NCBI GenBank assembly: GCA_025738555.1
Contig: JAOVFP010000011.1
Location: forward strand, 1,178,001 to 1,242,000
Reading direction: 5' to 3'
DNA: 64,000 bases
Origin: Cyathus striatus
Lineage: Eukaryota > Basidiomycota > Agaricomycetes > Agaricales > Nidulariaceae
The notes under the pieces were generated by a model. It saw only the letters and a program-made list of their open reading frames with translations. It was not told where the DNA came from and searched no databases. The translations under genes were made by a program, and so were the position numbers. Positions 22,276 to 34,051 of the stretch are shown here, piece by piece. Position 1 is the first letter of the stretch. Every line of letters begins with the position of its first letter.

Positions 22276-25200
22276 ATATTGGCGATTTCGCACGATTTTT
22301 GATTTCGTCCGATATTTCTGTTTACTGGGGGGCGGTTGTGTACTGAAAGCTTTCTTGTTAGTGAGACGTGTAGTGCTGCCGAGCAGGTTGATATACACAC
22401 CTAGTATTACGAGACAAGTACCATATGACGCTTGTAGAGCTTATGATCCGACCAGCATTCCAAAACGCCGTCCTATTCTCGCGAATCCACCATATTGTCC
22501 CCAACAACAATTTAGAGCTCGTATGTCACGAAAACTTAGTTTGCCACACAAAGCATTTCAACGCATTTTAATGCTTTAAGGCATTTAGTATATTAAGTGG
22601 CATTAAATCGAGGACGAAACCTTAAGGCTCTTTCAAGGCTTGGCTGAGGGCCTTGCAATGCCTTGTAGCTGATCTCGTGTGGTCCTATGACGAACTTTAA
22701 GGCACTCTATGACATACTGTAATGCACTATAGGCTCACGATGTTCTATATCTAGTTTATAGGGCCACTGGTTGAGCATTGCAAGAATTCCTTACCATGCA
22801 ATCATTTTAAAGACTACGTTGTCTTAAAATGTCTTGTCAGGAATCGACGAATTGGGCTATAGTACACATGGATCTCGCTTAACTTGTAACCCTATTAATA
22901 TTCTAAATCTTGTCTAATAATAGGCGTGAATTCAAATTTAAATGATATTAATGGTTTATTTACTTCTATTTACATTGAATACGTAGCAACGAAAGTACAG
23001 ACAAACCTGCGGGCCTCAGATCGGCAAACAACGACACTTGCCTAGTCATATCAACCAACGAGAACAATGCACAGCACCACGTCCTCTAGTGCTCTAACCC
23101 CCCTATTCCAGCAAAATGCTACGGTACTCTATCAATATTTCAACCACAAGTCCATCAGCAATACAGTATGACATTCAGAATGATCACCTACCTGGCTACC
23201 TCTCATAGTCATCACGCATCTAGTGTGTCTCAACAAGTTGTTCTGAGGCCCCGAAACACGAAGAATCCTCATCGATATATACCTTTTGGATGAGGTCATT
23301 AGTCAGCAGGTACCGGAACTTGCATGTTCTCGGCAGCTAAAGGGGATGGCTAGTACGTGTATGGACCTCATGCATGCATCAAGGGTCTCTCTAGACTTTT
23401 TTTAGTTGTTTCAGCTATGCTGACACAGTCACATATTCCGAATGCTGCTGTGTCCTGTACTGAGCTGGTTTACCAGCCTGAAATCAAATGCCACATGAAT
23501 TGCATCATACTGTCGTTGATCAACACTTTGCCAACCCCGCCAAGTCGTTATTTTTGAGTTTGTCACGCAATGTCACAATGCCGCAATCAGCCGGTTTGGA
23601 GATCTGCAGCGTGTATGCACAACGTGAGACATTTGCTTGACATTTGCGCCAGCTCCTTCCGGGCAACTCCTTGATTGCTATCGAAACGGCACAGCGGCAA
23701 GCGTGAAAATGCATCAAATTTCCTACTTTTGAAGGGACGCCAGAACTACCCATTCTTTTGTCTTGAAACTTTGAACACACATTCCAATATGTACAACCAA
23801 TATACCTGTAAATTTTTATGGCTTGTTGAAGTGTTGCTGCGGCAATATTCAAGAAATAGTGACTCAACGAGGTTTAGCAAAGTGTTGACCAACGACAGTA
23901 GTCTGACACCCGTCAATGTATGGTCCAAATTCATCGACCATTTGTATTCCGGCCAGAGTGCAAAGTTGAAACGGTATAGCCTAGTATGTCCTCATCTGTA
24001 CACGCCTCCATCGAGGACTTTATACATAAATTAACATGTCCTAGATTTATTCCAGCCTATTGCAATGCGATATCATGGAAACATAATCACTTAGAAGACC
24101 GGCTTGAAGCAGTGCTATAAATTCCTATTTAAAGGTATGTATTGCAATTGTTGCACCTCAGAGTAATTCATTTGTTGTCTATTCACAGTTATTTCTCATG
24201 GTTGACATATCTCGAAGTACAGCGACCAAGTCACGTGACTGTCGCATATTGCAGCCAACGCATCAAACTACGGTTTACGGTAACTTTACGTGTTAACATG
24301 TCTTTCCTATCTCTCCCTTCACCGCTTCCCTCCATCCCCTCGCTATTAACCACCGAAAAACACTCCAATTATGCACATAGAAGACACAATTGTCGAACCG
24401 ATGCTAAAGTAGTACAAGAAACCCCTGGCACCTCACCAACTTGGCACTCCTTCAATAACCGAGCCTCCCCATCACCAAATCTCCTTCGCAAATTTATTTC
24501 CAACTCGAACCATAGCTCTACTTCTCTCAAAACTTACCTTTATCCTACGATCTGACATCCCCTAATTTATGTGGTAGAATTACCCTCGCTAAGTAGCTTA
24601 CTCGACCTCTTTCTTATAAAAACCTGTATCTAGCTTATTCGGGGTCCGGTGAATTTATCCCCCACTCAATTTCAGATCACATTCATTGTCTCACTCATAT
24701 TCTATCACTATTCACTCGCCTCTGCCGTTCTACCATCTCAGAATTGTCTATATCCTGCGACTCGTTCTCCAAACTCCCCTGAAACTCGTTCAGAATGAGT
24801 CATTCCTGAGTTCTTTTATCAACGTTACATTCCCCAAATGACTCGCTATTTCACTAACACCCTTTTCGTATACCTTAGAACGCCTCAAGTTGAACAGTCC
24901 TTCAACCGACTCACTTGTACATTTCTTTGTTTAAGTCTAAGCTTACTTTCACCTTTACAACTAACGCGCATACATCAAAATGAATAACATTACAGCTAGC
25001 AATGATTCTGCAATGCCTCAGAATAGCCTAATAATATTATACCGAAATTGAAAGATGGTCTTAAGATTACGAGAGCTTCAAAATGCACTGCATTGCATGG
25101 GGCACAACATGATGCCTTATATGGCAGTCAACACCTTACGATGCCTTTTAGCACTATTGCAATACATTGGCTGGTACCTTACAATGATCTGACAAGACCC

Positions 25201-26200
25201 TACGGTGAAAGTAAAGGCTTAAGGCCTTACAAGATGTTTTCGACTTTTGTGACATACGCCGACCAGCATTCTAAGCGCCCTCTTATTCTCACGAATACAC
25301 TATATCGCATATCGTCCCCAAAGACAATTTCGAGAACGACACGCTCGGCATGTCCAGTGCCAGCGATTTCAGACGCCAATATACAGTCCACAGAAGTCAT
25401 TACCTGTCGTGTGATCGACATAAGCTTAAAGTCTATGCTCGTAATTAGCTGGGATTTGTATAATAAATGAAAGAAAAAAGAACAACATACTGTTACATTA
25501 CTTCTAGGCTTTCGCATCTAGTGTCGATTTCCAATCACCATCTGGAGAAAAGATTGGTTCGTGCGGGAATGTTGAAATGCAATCTTAGCCTGTGTCGGCC
25601 AACATGAGCCCTTGTCTTGAACACCCTTGTGCTGATTGGCCTCACATGATACATCTACAGCCGTGACAACTGGAGCTGTGCTTATCCACCCAGGAATCTG
25701 TTTCAGGCTCCGGCCCATATGTGAGATTATACGTGCACCTATATACAGCTCTGTGAACAACAAAGAAACAAAAGGACGATAAAACAAAGAATGTACTGTG
25801 TTGAACTCATGTTATTTCCTTGCAGAGCATCGTTTCGTAGAGAGCAAAACCTCCCGTTTATGCCACGTCAATTGTACACAAAGCTTGCGAGTGAAATTCT
25901 AATCGTTGTAGAAGGCTAAGAGCGGTGGGAAGATGAGGCAGAGGGCTCTTCCCGTTGGTACGGACTGCATTTGATTGAGAGATTCGTAGGTGGAACGAAA
26001 AAAGTTAAATATTTGAATTTCCGTGCGCACTACGTAGAGGGAGTCCCAGTCACAGTAACCATCAAATCCCCGACCTTTCCCACAGACCTCTGGTTGCCAC
26101 GCTTTTCATTCCCGTCACAAATACTACTCGAGTTTGAGTTTGGTTGCTCCATCGTACCAGGGTGTTTGAAGTGGCGGCTTCATTCAATATGGGAGTGGAT
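22276..26200. repeat. Block X, copy 2, split by a 2.7-kb insertion
   Basis: Two pieces match 12565-13690: about 22276-22545 and about 25245-26200. The end of the first and start of the second overlap (GACCAGCATTC and following appear at both 22450 and 25260), so the intervening DNA was inserted with, or created, a duplicated flank. Just inside both edges (about 22560-22870 and 25020-25240) lie similar runs rich in aaggC/GCCTTA motifs (TTAAGGC, GGCCTTA, CAATGCCT), probably the two ends of one element. No gene recognised. Confidence 0.5.
24300..24959 (+). mobile_element. Probable solo LTR related to the retroelement at 37-42 kb
   Basis: The right half matches the 3' LTR at 41444-42000 in order: TATAAAA-CCTGTATCTA, then a GGTCCGGTGAATT-like piece, then CCTTAGAAC-CC-AAG-T-GAACAG, ATTTCTTTGTTTA and the end ACCTTTACA (ACCTCTACA at 42000). 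The left edge is not resolved; no internal region accompanies it. The TATAAAA at about 24616 would be the LTR promoter. Confidence 0.5.
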
Positions 26201-26285
26201 TGTTGGCCCAACACTGCAGCCGGTGGGTAGGTGTGAGAGTGACAGAGGAGGATAGAGGGTCTAGTGGGTGGGTCTGAGACTCTAG

Positions 26286-27772
26286 AGGACCCCCGAAATC
26301 CCCCTATGAGGTCCCATCCCAGTCCGCACATTTTGGGGCAAAATTTGACCGATGTGTCAGGACAGTCCGCATATAACTGGCCGATTTTCGACATGGAGGT
26401 ATGATGAGAAGTCCGCATATGGACGGCGTCTGGGAGGAGGTGCCGTGCCCTGTCCGCATACCGTGACTAAGGTGGTGAGATGGCGCCGAAGGCGCCGCTG
26501 CCCCGAACATATCCATTGATGAAACTAAAATTTGAGTGACATAACTTTGTTCCTTGCTGTGAGGGCGCATTAAGGCGCATCATGCGTGATATTGAGGTTC
26601 CTATCTGATATTTGAATTTCAACATCCTAGTAAATATACGGGCTGCCCATCAGCATTTACAAGCATCAACAGATATACGCACAAATGAATCACAGGTGAA
26701 ATGATTTCTAGAGGAAAAGTGTCTATCAGCCGAGGAGAGCCCAACTCCGAATGCTACAACACGTCATCAACTCCTGAGGGGAATGAATGTGGTTATGAAA
26801 GACATGCAAGAAAAAGGAATTTCTTCTACCATTGGCCATGTGCTTCGATGGCAACCAGGACGAACTCCGGGAGTTAATACTACAGAAACAGGAAACGCAA
26901 CAAATGCTGCCGAAGCAGCCAAAAAACGAGCCAAAGTTGTATGTACTAAGTATACAAAATTAGTAAAAGCTATAATCGATATCTAATGATATTCACTTAG
27001 CTTGTAACAGCACGGAAGAATGCTTTCTTGAAATACGGACTTCCTGCAGAACTCTGTCTCACACAAGTAACAGTGTTTTCACCCTTGAATTCTGGAGAGA
27101 ATACGTGTAGCTTCGGATTTATCTTGGTTGAAAATACATAATTTCATGGTCAAAGTAAGTTGTGCTGGTTTATATTGTGACAATGCAACTGAGTACTGAA
27201 CTTTTATGCTAAGTAGTTTTATCAGTGTGCTCAAAAACGGGAAGAAAGAATGGAAATCATGCTTGGATTCCCTCAGCAGCATAGATCGGTGCAGTCTAAA
27301 ATCTCGCAATCCAATGCTTAGAATAATATGCAAGTCATGTATTCAGAGAAGTACCCGCGAGCAAGTAGATTGTGAAAATTCGCGATTGTAAGACCATTAA
27401 CATTCTTAATTCAAATTGAACTACGATCCATCAAGCAATGTACACAACTCTGACTTCGAATTTTATATAAAAAATTTGCAATGGCCTACAGAAGATTATT
27501 TTTGGCTGTCAAGTTTATCAACAGCGGGGGTTATGGATGGTGATAATTAGCCAGCACTCGTTGGCGCATCCAGGAATTTTAAAATAATTTTTATATGTTA
27601 ATAAGTGAGTGAATAAATAATAGGTCCTAGGACGGTGTCCGCATACAGGTGGGCCCGATCCTGAGGTACCCTCCCACTGTCCGCCTCTGGCGGCCGCGAG
27701 GCCGCCGAAACCTGTCCGCATACGGGCCTCTGAGTCCATCCTAGGACCTCATAGGGGGATTTCGGGGGTCCT
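26286..27772. mobile_element. 1.49-kb element with 29-bp terminal inverted repeats
   Basis: The left end AGGACCCCCGAAATCCCCC (to 26314) is the inverse of the right end at 27744-27772. Inside both ends the motif TGTCCGCATA and variants recur (about 26324, 26367, 26414, 26450; 27638, 27714), a subterminal array of the sort transposases bind. A 67-aa frame at 26783-26986 has no recognised family. I could not find a convincing target-site duplication. Confidence 0.65.
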
Positions 27773-28253
27773 AGTGTACGTTGACGGGTAGGTACGAAAA
27801 TGATAGTCTTGGATAATGACATACAATAAATGACGGTAGTTGAAGGGTACACGACACATGCAGCGAAGGGGTCAGGCCTTCAGCGCTTCAGCTTCAATCT
27901 TCTATCATCGAGCTTCAGGGTTAGCATTAGTCAAATAAGGAGGACTGGTCGACCAAAGATAATGACTCTGAAAGATGACTGGCAGGAGCTGGAACTGGGA
28001 CATGAAGCAAGTTGAAGACGAAAGCGAGGTGACTTGAAAGCCAAAGGAAAGGCCGGAAAGGCCGGATCCTTTTCGGTGCTTAGCAAGCTGCTAATGTATC
28101 ACGCGCGGGTTCAGAAGTTGGTTTGGCTTTCGATAATAACTATCCTGATCATTATCTCTGGTCAGAATTCAATAGATACAAATTGAGTATTATTTTGATA
28201 ACTAGACTTGAAGCTTCCTGCCGTTCTCAACGATGATACATGTACTATGTAGG
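27773..28253. other. Intergenic, no gene seen
   Basis: About 480 bp downstream of the Ser/Thr-rich minus-strand gene. Nothing recognised. Confidence 0.35.
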
Positions 28254-29447
28254 CTAGAAGAAAGCACAACAAAAATGAAGGATTAATGCCATCGATAGGC
28301 ACCCGATTTTTAGTGGCACATAACTGAATAGTTGCCCACCAAAGGAAGTTATGGTTGTACCTGAGGATGAAACTGAGCTTGTAGAAGATTGCGAAGTTGA
28401 AATCATAACATCTGTTAAAGCTAAGGTCGTAGTTGACGCACTGCTAGAATTTCTACCACTCGAAGTTTCGCTTGTGCCTGCGGATGAAATTGAGCTTATA
28501 AAAGACGGTGAAGTTGAGCTTATAGCAACGGTTAATGTTGAGGTCGTAGTGGGGGTGAAAGTAGAGGTCGTGGTAGGGGTAAAAACTGTGTTCGAAGCTT
28601 GGCGTAACATTGATTCAGCAAATGATTGCGCACTAGGATAAATGGTTGGTAGTGATTCCTGTGATTCGGTACTAGGCACAATGGTTTGAGAAGAAATTGT
28701 AGATGATTGGGAAGGGAAAAACTGCTGAGCTGGTGCAATTTCGGTTTCAGAAGGTATAGTTGAACTTGTGAATGGAGAAGTGGTCGAAGTCTCTGCAGAT
28801 TCGGTACTATACTGAGTTGTTCCAGATGAGATTGTATTAAATATGGAAATCCCAGCTGTAAGTGCGGTCTCGAAGCCTATACCACCCGCGATTACTCCTG
28901 ATTTTTACTATAAATAATATATTAGGAATTTGAAGTGGGGGCATACCTTTAGTAGGAATTGTCATTAGATATGTACTTCCCGATTCAACAACAGTTATTA
29001 CTGTGGAAAGTAAAGAAGAATTTGAGTTGCCGTTAGTGTCAGCTAGTATTTATAGACGTACCAATTGGGCCTTTGAACACGGAAAGAACAGTGGCTGATT
29101 GGAATGAGACCGCGGAGAATTGAGAAGAGGTGACCAATATTGGTGTAATGTCAGTTTCGAGAATTGCTCCATTCGCTCTCGCTGATGACGCTGTACTAAG
29201 GTTTAAGGTGAAGTTACTGACAATGGTTCTGTTAGTAAAGTCAAACTCACAACAACATAATGGTGTGGAAGAACTGAGTGCTAGTCTGGAGATTCAGAGG
29301 GAATGGGCGAGAATTCGGGAGTTGTGTATGTGAATCGAATAAAGATCTATATAATGTTCCCTCGGCCGGGACCCATATATCGTCATGACAATTAAAAATA
29401 GACAATAGCGACACAGGAAGTGAAATTAGAAGCACCGCCCGTATCAT
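28254..29447 (-). CDS. Ser/Thr-rich secreted protein, possibly GPI-anchored
   Basis: The start is chosen at MIRAVLLISLPVSLLSIFNC, a good signal peptide; the CHDDIWVPAEGTLYRS... region follows. Introns are inferred with GTGAGT, GTACGT and GTATGC donors; the first splice acceptor is uncertain. Later exons read ILETDITPILVTSSQFSAVS, ESGSTYLMTIPTK and VIAGGIGFETALTAG, then about 200 residues of Ser/Thr-rich, mucin-like sequence with the repeat FTPTTTSTFTPTTTSTLT. The C-terminus (PLKIGCLSMALILHFCCAFF) is hydrophobic and preceded by a small-residue stretch, as in GPI-anchored wall proteins. It lies head to head with the DUF6533 gene, 292 bp apart. I do not recognise a named family. A broken duplicate is at 21796-22262. 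Confidence 0.6.
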
Positions 29448-29739
29448 TGGTGTACACCACGAGTGATAAGTATACCCAACGCGATCACTACCGCAGGCTA
29501 CCATCTCTACATTCTCGGCTTCGTTGATGTTAATCACATACTTCCCTCAAGCTGACCGTAGGATTGTTAAACATCAATCATTCAGGCAGAGTTCGAGATC
29601 GTAATAGATCACTGCCACCATCGTTGTAAGCTCCAATACATTCCGAGTATTGATTGTCAGATTGACGCGAACTGCCTACGCACCATTACTATAAGTATTG
29701 GATCAATCTAGGTGTGCTACTTCGCTTTACCAAGTAAGC
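29448..29739. promoter_or_regulatory. Shared divergent promoter region
   Basis: 292 bp between the start codons of the Ser/Thr-rich gene (minus) and the DUF6533 gene (plus). The region is partly conserved in the truncated duplicate (around 21950-22237: GTTAAACATCAA, CACTGCC, TGACGCGAACTGCC-like), which supports a bidirectional promoter that was duplicated with the pair. No specific factor site identified. Confidence 0.4.
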
Positions 29740-31565
29740 ATGGCAGACGATAGCCAACTTCAAATAGTAGTAGATCTTCTTAACTTATCTAAGAAGTTAG
29801 ATCTTGCGTTCAGTATGTGGTTAAGCTGTGTTGTAGAGCATAATGCTTACGTACATTTTAATATGATTTTGCAGCTGCTGCCGCATCGTCCCTTGTTTAT
29901 GATATTGCTCGCTCTTTCACTGATGAGGTGCGACTGATGACGCTGCTCATTTTCATTGTTTCTCAACCCATCTGCAAACAGGTGAAATACATATGGTGGT
30001 ATGAATTACTTATACGTTATGACGGTCTCGTCCTTATATAAATTGAAAACTTGATATAATCAGGGGAATGGATTGGTCTCTTCCCAAATTACTGTATATC
30101 TTATCAAGATACTACTGCCCCGCCTACCTTATGTAGGTTTAATATCCGAATTCAACTCTATTTTCGGCTAATGACATGAATAGCACTGAAACGATTTGTA
30201 TGGATTCATCAACGTTACGGTGGTACCTGTTGTAATAAGTCTTGTAGTACCTTTATATGGCCCCAACGAATATGCATCATTGAAGGTACGTCGCTCGTGC
30301 TCTTCATACTGTAGTATCAGGCTGACCATGATCTTGTTAGACGTAAAAAAACTCAGAATCCAAGTCGTTATTTCTCGCTGACATACGTTCATAGTTGCCG
30401 TGCAACTGCATTTATTCATGGATGGTAAGGTACCACTAGACTTACCAATTGTATCATTTTCCGACTATTTTTACAGTGCTGGTATACTCGTTATCGTTAC
30501 TGCGGTCGACATGATATTGACGCTTCGAGTATGCGCGATTTACGGCAATAACAAGAGAAGTAAGAAGCACCTGATCATTAATAAAGCTGAAGATTCAATG
30601 ATAACTGTCATTTACTAGTAATTTTAATTCTCGCAATAGCATTTATTGGTGAGCACCCTAATCAATGTTTTATTGTAAGGCACAAGTTAATCTTGATATG
30701 TATATACGAAGCTGAATTCGGAGTTTGTATAATCTGTCGAACTGTTACCAGGAGAGTCAGACTTACAACTAACCACTAGACTACAGTGACGATATCATTG
30801 TATATTTCTCTGGACGACGTTAAAGCAAGTTTTGCTATTCCACACTTTTTGTGTTCATTCTCAAATATCGGCCGACTGAGCTTCTTCACAAGATTGGAAA
30901 ATGCTGTTTTAGGTGTAGTACTAAATTTTCATGGTATGTCGTTTAACATTATCACCTACAGTGTTATCGTGATAATTCAAATATAAAAGCTTTACTATTT
31001 CTGCTCACTGTCGTCAGAATCACCATGAGTTATATTTCGGACCACAGAGGATTACAAAATGCTCTTCAAAATCTAGTAACCAGAAGCCCAGGAACTATTA
31101 CCCCCCTCTATTCGAGAGTAATTTGCGATGGGACATTGTACTTCTGGTGTATTTTTTGTACGAAACTTCATTCACTATATTTACATCTCTTCTCACATCT
31201 ATGCCAGGCAGTCTCCACATTGGTCCAGACATTGGGTCCACTAAACGATGATCTAGCAGATTATGTAGTACCGTACATGAAGTTTTAACACATAAAAATT
31301 TAATCTCAATTGCTTCTATTTTTTTAGTTTCTATTTTGCAGTTTTCTCATTCTCAGTAAGCCTGATCTCCTTACTGTACATCAGTTTACTAGTTGCTTAC
31401 CTTTTTTTTCAGGGATCCCATTTGATCTTGGACCTTAAACGATTGGCTGATGAAGATACAAACACAGATGCAGATACATTGTCTCAGTCGATCTTTTTTG
31501 CTCGATCACGCAGTGGCATAATGGGAAGTGGAATAGATGAAGAGGAATTAGAATCTGAAATTTGA
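29740..31565 (+). CDS. DUF6533-family seven-helix membrane protein
   Basis: Inferred first exons: 29740-29812 (MADDSQLQIVVDLLNLSKKL), 29875-29927 (TAAASSLVYDIARSFTDE) and one starting at 29982, which give FTDEVKYIWW and, after a further intron, GMDWSLPKLLYILSRYY. This is the diagnostic opening of the DUF6533 proteins (helix, D-E-V-x-Y-I-W, then K-x-L-Y-x-L-x-R-Y), a large Agaricomycete family of unknown function. Later parts agree: VDMILTLRVCAIYGNNKRSK (30506 on), a helix near 30620, RVICDGTLYFWCIF (near 31113) and a C-terminal cytosolic tail LILDLKRLADEDTN...ELESEI ending at 31565. Middle exons were not fully resolved. It pairs divergently with the Ser/Thr-rich gene. Confidence 0.72.
30740..30795 (-). 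other. tRNA-like A-box remnant inside the DUF6533 gene
   Basis: Reverse strand reads TGTAGTCTAGTGGTTAGT, a good match to a tRNA D-arm/A box, followed about 30 nt later by CAGTTCGACAG, a weak B box. Stems do not close, so this is not called a tRNA gene; it may be a SINE or tRNA relic in an intron. Confidence 0.3.
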
Positions 31566-33576
31566 CGTTGAGCTTGGAACTGGGGTTAGAGTTGAGATCC
31601 TAGTTGGGACTAAAATTAAACTCGAATCTGCGGACACTGATCGATAATCCATGATCTAGCAAACGGTTGCCAACTGCATGTCGGACATTTTGGCTATTTT
31701 GCATGATCTGCTATATTATATCAATATGAAAGGTCGAGTCAAGCACACTATTAAGTGACTTGCCTTTCTCTTGCCATTGTCGGTCTTCTTTAATTCATGA
31801 CCTTGTAAATGCGAAGATTCCGCTGTCCCCAGCATCAATATTTCACAGCTTGCATAAGCCAACTAACCTCTCACAGGCGCGAACGAAAACTCGATATCCT
31901 GCTCAAGCATGCTCCTCGAAACAAACGAGGATCTAGAGCGAAGACGATATTTCCATAGGCAGAAACGGCAGATATAAATCTACCACCTGCATCTGTGCAT
32001 GTGTCGTGAGCTGTCATAGTGCTTGACCAGGGCAAATATACACTCACAAACAGCTAAGATAGAGAAAAGAAGGGAGAACATACAAAATTCCTGCATTACA
32101 ATGTTCTTATTCACTGTTATTTCCATTTATATGTACTTCAGAGTTCAGATATCATGAAATTCCTATCATGAAGTTATCCGTGGTATCATCCACTCGAAAT
32201 CGTAACACGAACCTCCGCAATGTGGCCCTTTAACATTCTCTTCTTGCTAGGCCCCACTCCGTCCACGGGAACTTTCATTCGCGGTTCCTTTGGTGTGTCT
32301 CCACGTTGTATTTGAAGAAGGTAGGTGTTGCGCTAGGATTTTCTATATCGACGCCCTAGTAAGTGGTCATGTAGAGCATAATTGAACAAAGGACAAAGAC
32401 ACATACTGCTTGGAATATCCCTCGCAAAACTTGCATCTCCATTGCCTTGCAACCAACCTACACTAGCACTTACACCCACACCGCTGTCGTCTTTATCCTC
32501 CCTGTACAGGAAATCAGGAGCAGACCCTTGAAATATACTATTCCGATGGGTTTTGGAGGTCAGAAGGCATTTTGGGTGTGGGAAAAAATCAGCCAAAAAG
32601 TTGAAAAAAGTTGCTGGTGTTTACGTGACCCCAACTGTAAGTAGTGACGATGATGATGACGTGGTGGAGGTAGCGGGAAGGGAGAGACGAGACGGCGCGG
32701 AGAGGCTAGAAGCGCTCGTCTTCGTCACTTGCATGACGAGGGGAGGGAGGGAGAGGACGGAGGACGAAGCGGCGTTTACCGTTCGCCATTGTGATGTTGC
32801 TTCCCCAGTTCTACGTATGCTCGTCACTTGCAAGACGAAGGGAAAGGATTGAGGGGGAGGGGGTGGAGGGGGTGAGGTACGGGGAACAGGGAGGAAGAGC
32901 GTAACGGTATCCGGGTACTGCCGAACGCTCTTGACAGCTTGTTGACAGCCAGCCAACCAACCGGTTCCGCCTCCTCCTAGTCACCGGTTTAGGCACTGTG
33001 GACTACATGTGAAGAGGGGAATCGCGTATGCAGCTAACAATTAGCTACTATTCAATATTTTCTCTCTGCTCGTATAATTTCTCCACTTAAAAATTCGTCA
33101 ACGAGACGATACATGGTATATTCTGTTTGAAATAAACGACACATCGACGACGACGATGTTACATTTGGCCTCTTAGCACACAGGAGGAAGCAAGAGGCAA
33201 ATGGATAAGTGTCTACAATACAAAGCAGATTATACTTAAATACGTACGTTCACAGCGGCACTTCATCTGTACAGTACAAAATAAGTATAGCAAAATAACC
33301 AAAAGCATATGTGGAGACGATAGGGAATGATGATCAATGTGGCATTCGAATATGTAATATAATTCCACATATTCCATGGCCCAACGCGTACAGTTTATTT
33401 GGGCTTAGAATAAAACTGACTCTGGGAGCAACCACAGGCACCAATCTCAGCCCATGGCGTCATATGTTTGTAATCTCAGCGTTCTTTTCGATATGATCAC
33501 TGTAGCTGGTCACTACATGGCCACCCTATAAAGACCAACCGGTTCTCACTATGTTTACCACTCCACTTCACCTATC
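31566..33576. other. Intergenic, dispersed repeat fragments
   Basis: About 2 kb without a recognised gene. Around 32440-32480 a segment is shared with 7235-7290. Around 32700-32850 the motif GTCACTTGCAWGACGA occurs twice on a G-rich background; a related motif is repeated three times at about 56005-56125. Confidence 0.4.
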
Positions 33577-34051
33577 ATGCAATTAACGGAAACATCCCTT
33601 CTTCAGTCCGTGAAGCTTCTTGATACCCCTCTGTTTAAATTTTCAAAAACAGAGTTTCTCGATCCAGCCTCACACGCTGCATTATCTTACAAGCGAGCAA
33701 AGGCCATTGCTCTAGCCCACAGTATGTTATCTCATTTCGCTGCACGTCCAAATATTTAATTATACAGAGCTCGACATTTCGGATATCCGCGACCTCACCT
33801 CGAAGTTTTGGGACCTCCAAGCTGACCCTATATTGACCGTCGACGGAGCAGCTATCACCCTGCTTACAATTCAGTACAACCTGATCCTCGGAACCCTATC
33901 AATGTATATTTCAGAGAGGAGCGATTTATTAAAGTATAGGGTCATGTGAGTGCACCGTCATTAACATAAAACTGTTCTGACATGACCGGTTTAGTGGGCA
34001 ATTCTGCTTGACGGAATTGGGGCGTGGTCTTGATATTTTTCATATGAAAAC

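Noticed and set aside
28351..28641. Plus-strand Val/Glu-rich open frame of 96 aa
   Set aside because: Antisense of the Ser/Thr-rich protein; the repetition comes from the FTPTTTST repeat on the other strand.
32447..32996. Overlapping frames on both strands considered as a gene
   Set aside because: No family features; G-rich repeat background and frames in all directions suggest non-coding repeat sequence.
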